From NCBI GenBank assembly GCA_016841185.1, contig JAENZQ010000005.1, forward strand, positions 83,339-147,338: a DNA stretch of 64,000 nucleotides, given 5' to 3'. This document shows positions 8,746 through 17,819 of this stretch, in pieces. This DNA comes from Anaerovorax odorimutans. GTDB lineage: Bacteria > Bacillota > Clostridia > Peptostreptococcales > JAAYPU01. The translations under genes and the position numbers were made by a program. Numbering within the stretch: the stretch's first letter is position 1; the number at the start of each line of letters is the position of its first letter. Below the pieces are notes generated by a model. The model saw nothing but the letters and a program-made list of their open reading frames with translations. It did no database searches and had not been told where the DNA came from.

Positions 8746-9756
8746 ATGAAAATAGGTCTGCCCATAGAATTGCAAGGCCCGGGGGGGATCAGATCCTGGG
8801 CCCGGACTTTCAGTAAATGCTGTTTGGCGAAAGGCTGGGATGTTTGCTATTCCGATGATATTGAAGTAGATGTTTTTATAGCAATGGCTAATTTAACTGC
8901 TTTAGAAGTAATAGAGAAGAAGAAAAGAAGGGGAACGAAGATTCTTTACAGGATGGACGGTCCGTTTTTTGAGTATTTCGACCATAAGACCAAGCATCTG
9001 AAGGAGGCAAACCAAGTCATTAAGGACTGCCTTGAAAGTGCGGATAAGGTCATATATCAAAGCAGGTTCTCAAAATATGCGGCAAGCTGGCTGCTGGAAG
9101 GCAAAGAAATTCCGGGTAAAATTATTTATAATGGGGCGGATAATAAGCTATTTCGGCCAGAGGGAAAAACTTTGTCCAAACCTGAAAACAGAAAAATTGT
9201 TTTGTCTATTGCTTATTGGGGAACACCCTTGATGGCAGAATACAGTGTCAAAGTCATATTGGATGCGGCTGAGAAATTATTGTCAGAAAGTTATATAGAA
9301 TTCTGGATTCTCGGAGAGGCTTATCCTGAAACGGAAGACATCATTAAAAAGGCTGATTTGCCAAATGTCACACGATACGATTTGCACAGCCCGATAAAAT
9401 ATGAAGATATGAATGTATTTATCAGAACGGCTGATCTGATACTTCATACCCGCCCCAATGATGCATGTTCAAATCTGATCATAGAAGCAATGAATGTAGG
9501 AACACCGGTCGTCGGTCTTGATTCGGGGAGTACACCTGAATTGATCGGTAATGCCGGGCTGCTGGCAAATTGCACATCTTCATTTGAAAAAGCCCCTATG
9601 GTGGATGTGGAAGATCTTGCAGGAAAAATTGTGAGTACCTTTCATAGATATGATATGTATAAAAGCAAAATTATGAAAAGAGGAAGGGCATTTACTCAAA
9701 AAATCATGTGTGAAAATTATTTTGAATTAATTAAAGAACTTTTAATGGAGAAATAA
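8746..9756 (+). CDS. GT4 family glycosyltransferase
   Basis: A 336-residue GT-B transferase. It has the N-terminal glycine-rich GPGGIRSW and the C-terminal donor-binding signature NLIIEAMNVGTPVVGLDSGS followed by TPELIG, typical of retaining GT4 enzymes. ATG at 8746 follows AAGGAG; a TTG one codon earlier is less likely. Fourteen bases separate it from the preceding transferase, so the two are cotranscribed. It probably acts at the cytoplasmic face on a growing glycan; sugar specificity cannot be read. Confidence 0.85.
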   Translation: MKIGLPIELQGPGGIRSWARTFSKCCLAKGWDVCYSDDIEVDVFIAMANLTALEVIEKKKRRGTKILYRMDGPFFEYFDHKTKHLKEANQVIKDCLESADKVIYQSRFSKYAASWLLEGKEIPGKIIYNGADNKLFRPEGKTLSKPENRKIVLSIAYWGTPLMAEYSVKVILDAAEKLLSESYIEFWILGEAYPETEDIIKKADLPNVTRYDLHSPIKYEDMNVFIRTADLILHTRPNDACSNLIIEAMNVGTPVVGLDSGSTPELIGNAGLLANCTSSFEKAPMVDVEDLAGKIVSTFHRYDMYKSKIMKRGRAFTQKIMCENYFELIKELLMEK

Positions 9757-9777
9757 GATTTGTAAAGGAGTGAATTT

Positions 9778-10788
9778 GTGGAGATTAAATTTTTTCTTTC
9801 TGATAATGAGATGGCACCTACCACCATTTCAGGAAAGTTGTTTGCAAATGCTTTGAAAGAGGCCGGATATCCGGTAGAGATTATTCAAAATAAAGAGGAT
9901 AAAAAGCGCCTGCTAAAAACAGGAGATAGTGATGCTATATTTTTTCAGAAGTGTTTTTACGAAGGCCACCGGTATGAAGATGTCAGGCATCTCAAGGGAA
10001 AAGTGTTTTTGATTTATATTGATGATGATTTTATGGAAATGAATGACAGAGGCCATCTTGATGTATTAAAGATAGCCGATCTGATCATTGTGGGCAACAG
10101 GGCACATGCCGAAAGATTAAAAGAATATACAAGCACACCGTGTGAAGCAGTATATACGTTGGCCGATTACAAGAATTATCCTTATACTCCTTTTGAAAAA
10201 AGAAATAATAATCCTATGATCATCTATTGGGAAAAAAATTTAGCGGACGTCTACATTGATGATTTATTGATGATCAAAGAGCCTCTCGATATGATTCATA
10301 AAAAATACGGCGCAGCGGTGCGTTTGTATGGATGGCATAAAGGAAAACATTATGGATTAGCGGATAAAAGTCCCATCATAAAGAAAGCCTTTCCCTATGC
10401 TGAATGTATTCCGTTTCAGGTGCCGGAAATCTATGTAAAAGAATTGGTACCGGAAATTGCTAAATCGGATATATGTATTGCACCCTGTATAGATATACCG
10501 GACCGGTACGGAAAATCCGGTTTTGGACTAAAACACACCATGCTTTTAGGAGTTCCGGTCATCGCATCTAATCTTGGAATTTATCAGGAGTTGATTCAGG
10601 ACGGTGAAAATGGTTTTTTGGCTTCTACAGGGGAAGAATGGTATGAAAAGCTGGAAATTATGATTTTACAACCAACTTTAAGAAAAGAATTTTCCATGAA
10701 TGCCAGACATGTTATGGAAACAAAATATGACTATGATACATGTGTCGGCGTATTTGTAAATGCTGTAAAAAAGCATGTATTACTTTGA
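9778..10788 (+). CDS. GT4-like glycosyltransferase
   Basis: A 336-residue GT-B-like protein, third gene of the plus-strand transferase trio. The acidic motif IYIDDDFMEM sits at about residues 79-88. The C-terminal half contains GFGLKHTMLLGVPVIASNLG followed by YQEL, a GT4-type donor region. It starts with GTG behind AAAGGAG. Its 3' end overlaps the 3' end of the converging gene by 9 bp, and no terminator lies between them. Confidence 0.75.
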   Translation: MEIKFFLSDNEMAPTTISGKLFANALKEAGYPVEIIQNKEDKKRLLKTGDSDAIFFQKCFYEGHRYEDVRHLKGKVFLIYIDDDFMEMNDRGHLDVLKIADLIIVGNRAHAERLKEYTSTPCEAVYTLADYKNYPYTPFEKRNNNPMIIYWEKNLADVYIDDLLMIKEPLDMIHKKYGAAVRLYGWHKGKHYGLADKSPIIKKAFPYAECIPFQVPEIYVKELVPEIAKSDICIAPCIDIPDRYGKSGFGLKHTMLLGVPVIASNLGIYQELIQDGENGFLASTGEEWYEKLEIMILQPTLRKEFSMNARHVMETKYDYDTCVGVFVNAVKKHVLL

Positions 10789-11826
10789 ATTGGTTCTTTG
10801 ATTGTGGCAGGCCTTGTCAATGGCGTTTTCAAATTTAGGTGCCAATACCTCTGTTGTATATTGTTCTTTAATAAGAAAAACAGCATTTTCATGTATTTGA
10901 TTGCGTTTCATTTTATTCATATGGATGATCTTTTTGATTTTCCTTTTCCATGCCTGCTTTACATTATCGACTTTAAAGCCGGTGTTTCCATCTACGACGA
11001 TTTCATAAGGGGAGACATCTGAAAAAAGACCGCATGCACCACATACAGAAGCTTCAAGAAATTTAATAGGGCTTTTTCCTTTTTTAAAATCATTGTGGAA
11101 CAAAGGGCATAAAACCAAATCAAAAGCAGACTTAGACAAACATGTTAAGTATTCTTCATAGTTTGCAGTGAATCTTTTAGTGAAAACCTTGCTGTAATGA
11201 TACAAATTATCACTTTGTTCAGGCTGAAATCCCCAGAAGTGAAATTCAACCCTGTTTTTATATTTTTGTGCTATTTCCACAAGATCACCTGATATCAGGT
11301 CAAACTCTTCTTTCTTTTCACCACCAAGATAGGCGATCCTGAAAACATTTCCTTTTACATCTTTAAAAGAGTGATGGAAATATTTTGATAAAATGTTAGT
11401 ATGCAATTCATATATTTTATCTGTATATACGCTAATGGATTTTGTAATAGATTTGGAAAAGCTTAATACAAGGTCTACATTAGACAGCAAATAACATAAA
11501 TTATAATATCTTTGCGTATCCGGTCCAAAATCCAAAGTTTTTTCGCTTTTATAAAAATTGAGCAAGTCGTCATCAATGGCATACAAAGCAGGAATGTTTG
11601 ATGCCATGCATAGATCAAGAAGCTCTATAGATTGGATTTCAAAGGTTCTGCAGAAAATAACCAGATCAATATTGATTAATGAACGAGTACTCAGAAGGCG
11701 TTCGGGAATAAATACCATACGAAATTTATCATTCAAAAGCTGAATAAAGTTTTGCACCATAATAGTAACGGAAGCATCATAATAACGCTTGGTAACTAAA
11801 ATGTATTTAATATTTTTATTATCCAT
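10780..11826 (-). CDS. GT4-like glycosyltransferase
   Basis: A 348-residue GT-B-like protein, last gene of a minus-strand set of four. The N-terminal half ends with ALYAIDDDLL (about 75-84), the same acidic motif seen in the two opposite-strand paralogues. The C-terminal half has SPIKFLEASVCGACGLFSDV with PYEIV, a GT4-like donor site. It overlaps the end of the upstream GT2 gene by 8 bp, consistent with translational coupling. Substrate unknown. Confidence 0.72.
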   Translation of the reverse strand: MDNKNIKYILVTKRYYDASVTIMVQNFIQLLNDKFRMVFIPERLLSTRSLINIDLVIFCRTFEIQSIELLDLCMASNIPALYAIDDDLLNFYKSEKTLDFGPDTQRYYNLCYLLSNVDLVLSFSKSITKSISVYTDKIYELHTNILSKYFHHSFKDVKGNVFRIAYLGGEKKEEFDLISGDLVEIAQKYKNRVEFHFWGFQPEQSDNLYHYSKVFTKRFTANYEEYLTCLSKSAFDLVLCPLFHNDFKKGKSPIKFLEASVCGACGLFSDVSPYEIVVDGNTGFKVDNVKQAWKRKIKKIIHMNKMKRNQIHENAVFLIKEQYTTEVLAPKFENAIDKACHNQRTNSK

Positions 11827-12703
11827 TTTTCCGGTCTAACCAAGGCAATATTTGTTTTTTAAAGATTTCTTTTTTATAGCCTTCATCTGTGAGAAAATCA
11901 AGATTGTCTATGCAGTAATTATGAATATTATTTAACTTTAAAGTTTCCCATCTGTTTAAAGAATAATAAATCCTGAAAAGCTGTTCATCAAACACACAGT
12001 CAATGCCGATAGAATTTTCATGATTGTATTCTGCGATACTGACAATTTTATTGACAAATACAAAAGGAATTTTTTGTATCCATCTTAGCCATAGGTCCCA
12101 GTCACAGGATCGTCTCATGGTGATATGACAGTCATAAGTGCCGAAATCATAGCTCAACGATTTGGAATGAAGTACTGAGTTATTGATAACACGGTTGTAT
12201 TCCAGCAATTCATGGTATTCAACCGGTGCACCAAGTTTAAGTTCCTCTTTTGTACGCACATTTCTCCATATTCCTATTCCATATACCATGCATTCTTTTT
12301 TTTGATTTTTGATCTCCTCATATAATACTTCAAGGGCATTTTCCATCCATAAATCATCATCAAACTGATAAGCAATATATTTCCCGCGTGCATGCATCAG
12401 CCCCTGATTTACCCGGATGGCAGGTAAGCCGGAATAAGTGTGATTTCTGATATATACGATCCGGGAATCATTTTTGAGATATTTTGTGACAATCTTTTCA
12501 GTATCATCAATGGAGTGGTCATCAACAATAATAAGTTCAAGATTCGAAAAGGTCTGATTTAATACGGAATCTACTGCACGTGCCAATAAACCGTTATTTC
12601 CGCGGCAGAAGGTCGGCAGGATAACACTTGTCTCCGGATTTTTAATAAGATTTTTAGATGTATGGATATCAAAGTTATTTAAGAATTCCTTTACAATAGC
12701 CAT
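11819..12703 (-). CDS. Family 2 glycosyltransferase
   Basis: A 294-residue GT-A transferase. SVILPTFCRGNNGLLARA opens the nucleotide-binding fold, IIVDDHSIDD gives the first acidic cluster and YQFDDDLW the DxD-type metal site. An AAAGGAG ribosome site precedes the ATG. It is the third gene of the minus-strand set that starts with the DegT aminotransferase, so it may transfer the amino sugar made by that pair; this is inference from position. Confidence 0.87.
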   Translation of the reverse strand: MAIVKEFLNNFDIHTSKNLIKNPETSVILPTFCRGNNGLLARAVDSVLNQTFSNLELIIVDDHSIDDTEKIVTKYLKNDSRIVYIRNHTYSGLPAIRVNQGLMHARGKYIAYQFDDDLWMENALEVLYEEIKNQKKECMVYGIGIWRNVRTKEELKLGAPVEYHELLEYNRVINNSVLHSKSLSYDFGTYDCHITMRRSCDWDLWLRWIQKIPFVFVNKIVSIAEYNHENSIGIDCVFDEQLFRIYYSLNRWETLKLNNIHNYCIDNLDFLTDEGYKKEIFKKQILPWLDRKNG

Positions 12704-12776
12704 AAAACGGATACTCCTTTAGAAATATAAGTGCAAGTGTAAGTGGAAAACAGCTTATAGTTTATGGAGTTAAAGG
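12704..12776. repeat. Degenerate short-period repeat remnant
   Basis: AAGTGCAAGTGTAAGTGG, then a block ending in TTATAGTTTATGGAG. The same two modules in the same order occur upstream of the SleB-like gene (about 34236-34310). This looks like a shorter copy of the mosaic repeat described in the findings. Confidence 0.55.
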
Positions 12777-13310
12777 TTAGGGACCTCCTATCCTTGCGTC
12801 CTTTTCCAGTATCATGAAAATAGTTGGTACATTATCTTTAATATATGTTTTTTTTGCAGTAAAGCCTGCCTGTTCATATATTCTGATAGCTCTGGAATTA
12901 TTTTCATATACTTTTAGATGTATTTTGTTTAAGTCAAGATGCTTGAAGCCAAAATTACAGACAGCGGCTGTGCATTCCAGCCCAAACCCTTTACCCAATG
13001 CATTTTTATTCCCGATCATTAACCGTCCAAATTCGGCGTGTTTTTTTTTAAGATTCAGATGATAAAGGCTAACAGCACCTATTGAGGTTTTTAAATCAAA
13101 TTTTTCATCAATAATGAACATTATGTCGGTGTCATTTTTCAGATAGTTTTCATACCACAGAGATTGTTGCTCCAAAGTGATGATCTTCTTGTCAAAAAAC
13201 CACTTTCGGATATTATCATCATCTCTCCATAGAACCAGGTTATTTAAATCGCTCTCTTCCACCTGTCTGAGATTCAGGCGGTTTGTTTCTATTAAAAAAC
13301 TATGCTTCAA
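12777..13310 (-). CDS. GNAT acetyltransferase (nucleotide-sugar N-acetylase candidate)
   Basis: A 177-residue GNAT protein. The acetyl-CoA pyrophosphate loop is NALGKGFG, and the C-terminal VYENNSRAIRIYEQAGF is a standard GNAT ending. It resembles amino-sugar acetylases such as PseH and WecD-like enzymes. Its start overlaps the aminotransferase stop by 4 bp (ATGA), so the two are coupled. The likely job is to acetylate the amino group added by that aminotransferase to a dTDP-sugar; this rests on context. Confidence 0.82.
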   Translation of the reverse strand: MKHSFLIETNRLNLRQVEESDLNNLVLWRDDDNIRKWFFDKKIITLEQQSLWYENYLKNDTDIMFIIDEKFDLKTSIGAVSLYHLNLKKKHAEFGRLMIGNKNALGKGFGLECTAAVCNFGFKHLDLNKIHLKVYENNSRAIRIYEQAGFTAKKTYIKDNVPTIFMILEKDARIGGP

Positions 13311-14446
13311 CTTGACACCTGCTTTGCATTTCTGATAATGATTTCACTGATCATATGGACCTCTTTTTTTGCCATTTTTAAATGAATGGGTAAAGAAAGG
13401 ATTCTGTTTGATTTAAATTCAGCATTGGTGCATATGCCATTCCCGTAAGCATACATGGGATATTCCGTATTGTCTCTGTAATGCACACCGGGATATATTT
13501 CATTTTCATTGAGAATATTTAATAATTCGTCCCGGTTATCCACTTCAATAATGTATAAATGCCGGGAAGTGTCGCATCCCTGACCTATAGGGACCGGGGA
13601 GATATTTTGTGAGCTTTTAAATTTTTCATCATACCAGTTTGCAATCTTACGCCGATATTGATTATCGGCATCCAGATATTTCAGCTGTACAAGTCCTATC
13701 GCCGCCATAATCGAATTTCCGTGGTATTTATAACCCAAATAATCCACATCGTATTTCCATTTATAAGCACCGGATTCATTTGTACGGGTGTAGGTATCTT
13801 TATTAATGCCCAGCCAGGTATATTTTCGGCAGATGTCATCCAACTCTTTTAGTGCAAAGCATATCATTCCTGAATCTGCCGTAGGGAGATTCTTCACAGC
13901 ATGAAAAGAATAGATAACAGCATCGGCTTCTTTGCCCGGAATGTTTCCGTTAAGCCTTGTTCCTGCCATATGGGCGGCATCTAAAATCAGTTTCAGATCG
14001 TATTTTTTGCACAACTTGACAATTTCCGGATAACGCCCGGTATTGCCACCCAGTCCGACAAACATAACCGCCCGTGTTCTGGGGCCAATTTTTTTCTCAA
14101 CATCTTCAGGATCAAGGCATAAATATTCATCTACATCTGCAAAAACGGCTTTCATCTTTTCGTGGGTAATGGCATGGTTTGTGGAAATAAAAGTCAGTGG
14201 GGTGGATATAATTTCATCATCGTCGTTCCATGAGTATGTTTCTTTTAAGATTTTGACTGCCAAATGAAGCCCTGCTGTTGCAGAATTCAGGAAATGAGCG
14301 TTATTGAGCCCTGTATAATCTCTCCACTTTTCTTCGAATTCTACCGTTTTAAATCCCAGACCCGTCCAGCCTGCTTCCAGGCATTCTCTTATCTGATCCA
14401 GACATTCCTCTACTCTGTAGGAAGGTATAAAAAGCTGCACAGCCAT
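13307..14446 (-). CDS. DegT/DnrJ/EryC1/StrS sugar aminotransferase
   Basis: A 379-residue PLP aminotransferase acting on nucleotide-linked keto sugars. The PLP lysine is Lys185 (FHAVKNL) and the ring-contacting Asp156 sits in DAAH. It is the first gene of a minus-strand operon (aminotransferase, acetyltransferase, two transferases). With rfbA and rfbC nearby it probably makes a dTDP-amino-dideoxyhexose. Whether it aminates C3 or C4 cannot be told. It is distinct from the pseC gene later in the locus. Confidence 0.9.
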   Translation of the reverse strand: MAVQLFIPSYRVEECLDQIRECLEAGWTGLGFKTVEFEEKWRDYTGLNNAHFLNSATAGLHLAVKILKETYSWNDDDEIISTPLTFISTNHAITHEKMKAVFADVDEYLCLDPEDVEKKIGPRTRAVMFVGLGGNTGRYPEIVKLCKKYDLKLILDAAHMAGTRLNGNIPGKEADAVIYSFHAVKNLPTADSGMICFALKELDDICRKYTWLGINKDTYTRTNESGAYKWKYDVDYLGYKYHGNSIMAAIGLVQLKYLDADNQYRRKIANWYDEKFKSSQNISPVPIGQGCDTSRHLYIIEVDNRDELLNILNENEIYPGVHYRDNTEYPMYAYGNGICTNAEFKSNRILSLPIHLKMAKKEVHMISEIIIRNAKQVSS

Positions 14447-14617
14447 TTTTTCACTCCATTCTCAATCCTGTATTAGCCTTTATTACCGTGCGAGGCTCAG
14501 TACAGTATATGTTACCTGTTTTTATAGAGTTCCTTCATTGGGGAGGGCCTGAACAGAACCGGGATTTACGTCATAAGATATAAAGGAGCAGAGAATTTTT
14601 TTGATGGAGGAATTGCA

Positions 14618-16852
14618 TTGTGTAAAGTTTCAATTATTATGACCAGCTATAATAAACCTAAATATATAGGAAAGGCCATTGAGGGTGTTTTAAATCAAAC
14701 TTTTAAGGACTTTGAACTGCTGTTGATGGATGATAACTCGGATGAAGAGACCCGGAATATCATCCAGGGGTACTTAAAAGATAAACGAATAAGATATTAC
14801 TGCAGCGATGTAACCAGTGTTGAAGAAAGAACTGAAAAAGTGCGTTATGCGGTATTGATCAATAAGGCTTTGGATATGATTAAAGGTCAATATGTTTCTT
14901 ATGCAACGGATGATAATGTCTACCGACCGGAACGTCTTGAAAAAATGGTTGATTTCATGGACCGGCATCCGGAGGTAAAGATTGCTTATTCAAGTTCGAA
15001 AGTGCAGTATCTGGATAAGGATGGCGTTTTTGTAAGAAGCATTGAAAGAGAGGCTAAAGCAGAAACTTGGTTGGCACCATGTATGGTAGATCATTGTTCC
15101 ATTATGCACAGAACAGATATTTTACCGGTTATTTTTGATAAGTGGGGTTCTTATTGGGATGAAGATCCTCAGTTTTATTTTCTTGGCGATGCCAGGTTTT
15201 TCTGGAGGCTCAACCATTTCTGGCCATTTCACCCAATTCATGAAATATTGGATGATAACTATATGACGGAAATATCCCTTCATACTCATATGAATTCTGA
15301 AGAGCACCCTTTGATTAAGCTTTTGCCGGAGCAGCGTATCTGTAAAGAAATAAGAGATTATTTAAGGTGTTTAAGGAAAGAAAACCTGGAGAAAGAGGAG
15401 AGGCGTTTAAAAGAAGAACAGTCACAGAAAGAAAAAAGCAACTATTTAGAGAATTACTGGCTGCTTTTTCTTGATTTCATAGATCTGTTTCATGAACTGA
15501 TTTTTGAAAAGATCCCTTTACCGTTATTATCGAATTTTTATCAATATATTGATACTGACCTGCGTGAAGAGATGAAAAAAACATCTTTTAAAGAACATTT
15601 AACAAGAAAAAAAATTACTCTTAATGAAATACAGCCTCAATTTGAATGTTGGCTGCATTCCTTTAAACAGCCTGCAGCATGCAGACTATTGGATTCTTCA
15701 AAATGCAAGCCCATGAAGGGAAAGATATTGCTGAATCTTGAGTATCTGAGGTTTTCCCATAATAGTTTTAAAGTTTATGATCCGGAAGAAACGATTATTT
15801 TCACTCAGTTTAAAAGAAAATTAGGTATTCCGGTTCATTGTATTCAGGATTATAAAGTTGAAGTTCAGGACTCAATAGATAAGCTTGTTAAAAGAGCTGA
15901 AAGTATTTTTTCACCTATTCAGAAGCATTATGTTTTACAAAATGATTTTTTTTCTCATTCATTTTTGAACAATATTCCTAAAATGGTAGAGACAATAGCT
16001 GCAGTCAGAAAATATTTTCAGGATAATTTGATTTCTTGTGTTGTTGTAGGAACAACGGAAGACTTAACCAGCCGCATTCTTACCATGGTAGCAGGTGAAA
16101 AAGGAATTCCCAGCATTTGCCTGCAGCATGGCATTTTAGGCGGAGAAGAAGCTTATCTGCCGGTATTTGCTACTGTTGAGGCGGTTTACGGCCAGTATGA
16201 AAAAGACTGGTATCGGGAAAGAGGGGTTTCTGAAGAATATATTGCGATTACAGGACATCCCCGGTTTGATGATATTTTTGATCAAAACCATATGCCAAAA
16301 GAAACATTCATAATGAAGTACGGTTTGGATGCCGGCAAAAAACATGTGCTCGTAGCAACGCAACATATATGTTCGTCTTTATGCCGGGAATTTATTGATA
16401 TTGCAGCGACGATACCGGGAATTGAGATCATTATTAAACCACATCCCTGGGAGCTCAATCATGGAAATTATATAGAAGAATATAAAAATTTAGAAAACAA
16501 ATATAAATCAGTGAAACTTATAGCGGAAAGAGGCGTGAATCTTTATGATCTATTGTCTAATACAGATGTTGTCATCATCAATGCATCTACCGTAGGTCTG
16601 GAAGCTGTATTGGCCAATAAACCTTTATGTATACTGTATGAGGGGTCTTTTAAGTATTATGACAGAATGGGCGATTTTAAATTTTCTAATCCTGCAAAAT
16701 TGGCGGAGTTTATTCCCAGGTTGCTCAAGGACGAGGAATTACAAGAAAAATCAAAGGCGGTAAATCAGGAGTTTTTAGCATACGCTTATCCCCAGAGGCT
16801 GGCAGGGGGCTGTTTAATAGAAGAAATCAACAGGATAATCGGAAGAAAATAA
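14618..16852 (+). CDS. Two-module glycosyltransferase (GT2 plus GT-B)
   Basis: A 744-residue protein with two catalytic modules. Residues 1-230 form a GT-A domain with DDNSD (38-42) and ATDDN (96-100). A charged helical linker (about 240-280) leads to a GT-B-like module with CLQHGILGG (about 500), IIKPHPWE (about 606) and NASTVGLEA (about 655), the pattern of CDP-glycerol, Kdo and capsule-type transferases. It starts with TTG behind GGAGG at 7-nt spacing; no ATG is in frame nearby. It is the first plus-strand gene of the nonulosonic acid block, so the GT-B module is a candidate nonulosonate transferase. That role is inference. Confidence 0.78.
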   Translation: MCKVSIIMTSYNKPKYIGKAIEGVLNQTFKDFELLLMDDNSDEETRNIIQGYLKDKRIRYYCSDVTSVEERTEKVRYAVLINKALDMIKGQYVSYATDDNVYRPERLEKMVDFMDRHPEVKIAYSSSKVQYLDKDGVFVRSIEREAKAETWLAPCMVDHCSIMHRTDILPVIFDKWGSYWDEDPQFYFLGDARFFWRLNHFWPFHPIHEILDDNYMTEISLHTHMNSEEHPLIKLLPEQRICKEIRDYLRCLRKENLEKEERRLKEEQSQKEKSNYLENYWLLFLDFIDLFHELIFEKIPLPLLSNFYQYIDTDLREEMKKTSFKEHLTRKKITLNEIQPQFECWLHSFKQPAACRLLDSSKCKPMKGKILLNLEYLRFSHNSFKVYDPEETIIFTQFKRKLGIPVHCIQDYKVEVQDSIDKLVKRAESIFSPIQKHYVLQNDFFSHSFLNNIPKMVETIAAVRKYFQDNLISCVVVGTTEDLTSRILTMVAGEKGIPSICLQHGILGGEEAYLPVFATVEAVYGQYEKDWYRERGVSEEYIAITGHPRFDDIFDQNHMPKETFIMKYGLDAGKKHVLVATQHICSSLCREFIDIAATIPGIEIIIKPHPWELNHGNYIEEYKNLENKYKSVKLIAERGVNLYDLLSNTDVVIINASTVGLEAVLANKPLCILYEGSFKYYDRMGDFKFSNPAKLAEFIPRLLKDEELQEKSKAVNQEFLAYAYPQRLAGGCLIEEINRIIGRK

Positions 16853-16870
16853 TAAAAAGGAAAATGATTT

Positions 16871-17803
16871 ATGAAATATATTTATAAACACGGATATAAT
16901 GTCTCACGATTTACTCTGGGTACAGCTCAGTTTGGTTCGGATTATGGTATTGCAAACAAATACGGAAAGCTTACAGAAAGAGAAATAAAAAAAGTTTTAG
17001 ATAAGGCTTTTGAAAAAGGAATCAACTTAATAGATACTGCATCCTCTTATGGCGTAAGTGAAAAAACTATAGGAAATATTTTATGCAAGTCGCCGTATAA
17101 GTCCGGTGTTATTGTTGAAAGTAAATTACCTTACCTTAAGAATACAAATGATCTTCAAGCACTGAATCGGGAAATAGAGCAGGCAGTTACCCGATCTCTT
17201 AACCGTCTCCGCTTGGATAGCCTGCCAATATATTTATTGCATGATGAAAACAACCTGTTTTTTTATGACGGGTATATCATCGATATTTTAAGGAAGGAAA
17301 AGAAGAAAGGAAAGATTAACCTTTTAGGCGTTTCGGTATATTCTACTGAAGCAGCAGAAGCAGCATTAGATAATTTGGAAATGCAGGTGATCCAAGTGCC
17401 TTTCAATCTTTTTGATCAAAGGTTGAATAAAATCAATTTTTTCAACAGAGCTGCAGAAAAAGGCAAATTGGTTTTGGTGAGGTCTGTTTTTTTGCAGGGA
17501 TTATTTTTCATGGCAGAAGATGAAATTTTACCGGAAAAATTTTGCATATATTCTCCGTATTTTAAAAAACTGACGGAGATAGCGGATCATTATTGCTTTA
17601 AAGTTGGAGAATTAGCATTGAAATATGCCTGTCAAAAATCTCAGGGATCTGTAATTCTCGGAGTAGATAGCTGTAAACAATTGGAAGAAAATCTGAATTT
17701 TTGCTCTAATAAAAATAAACTGAATTCGGAGATTATAAAATCCATTGAAAAAGCCTTTCAGGATATTCCTGTAAATTTAATAGACCCCAGAAAGTGGTGC
17801 TGA
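16871..17803 (+). CDS. Aldo/keto reductase
   Basis: A 310-residue TIM-barrel oxidoreductase with the full AKR tetrad: Asp55, Tyr60, Lys85 and His124 (DTASSY, ESKLP, LLHDE). An NADPH-type C-terminal region follows (SVILGVDSCKQLEENL). Such enzymes occur in glycan loci, where they reduce keto sugars, but the substrate is unknown. It is 18 bp after the two-module transferase and directly before an SDR gene, in one operon. Confidence 0.85.
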   Translation: MKYIYKHGYNVSRFTLGTAQFGSDYGIANKYGKLTEREIKKVLDKAFEKGINLIDTASSYGVSEKTIGNILCKSPYKSGVIVESKLPYLKNTNDLQALNREIEQAVTRSLNRLRLDSLPIYLLHDENNLFFYDGYIIDILRKEKKKGKINLLGVSVYSTEAAEAALDNLEMQVIQVPFNLFDQRLNKINFFNRAAEKGKLVLVRSVFLQGLFFMAEDEILPEKFCIYSPYFKKLTEIADHYCFKVGELALKYACQKSQGSVILGVDSCKQLEENLNFCSNKNKLNSEIIKSIEKAFQDIPVNLIDPRKWC

Positions 17804-17819
17804 TATGAGGAGAGAGTCC

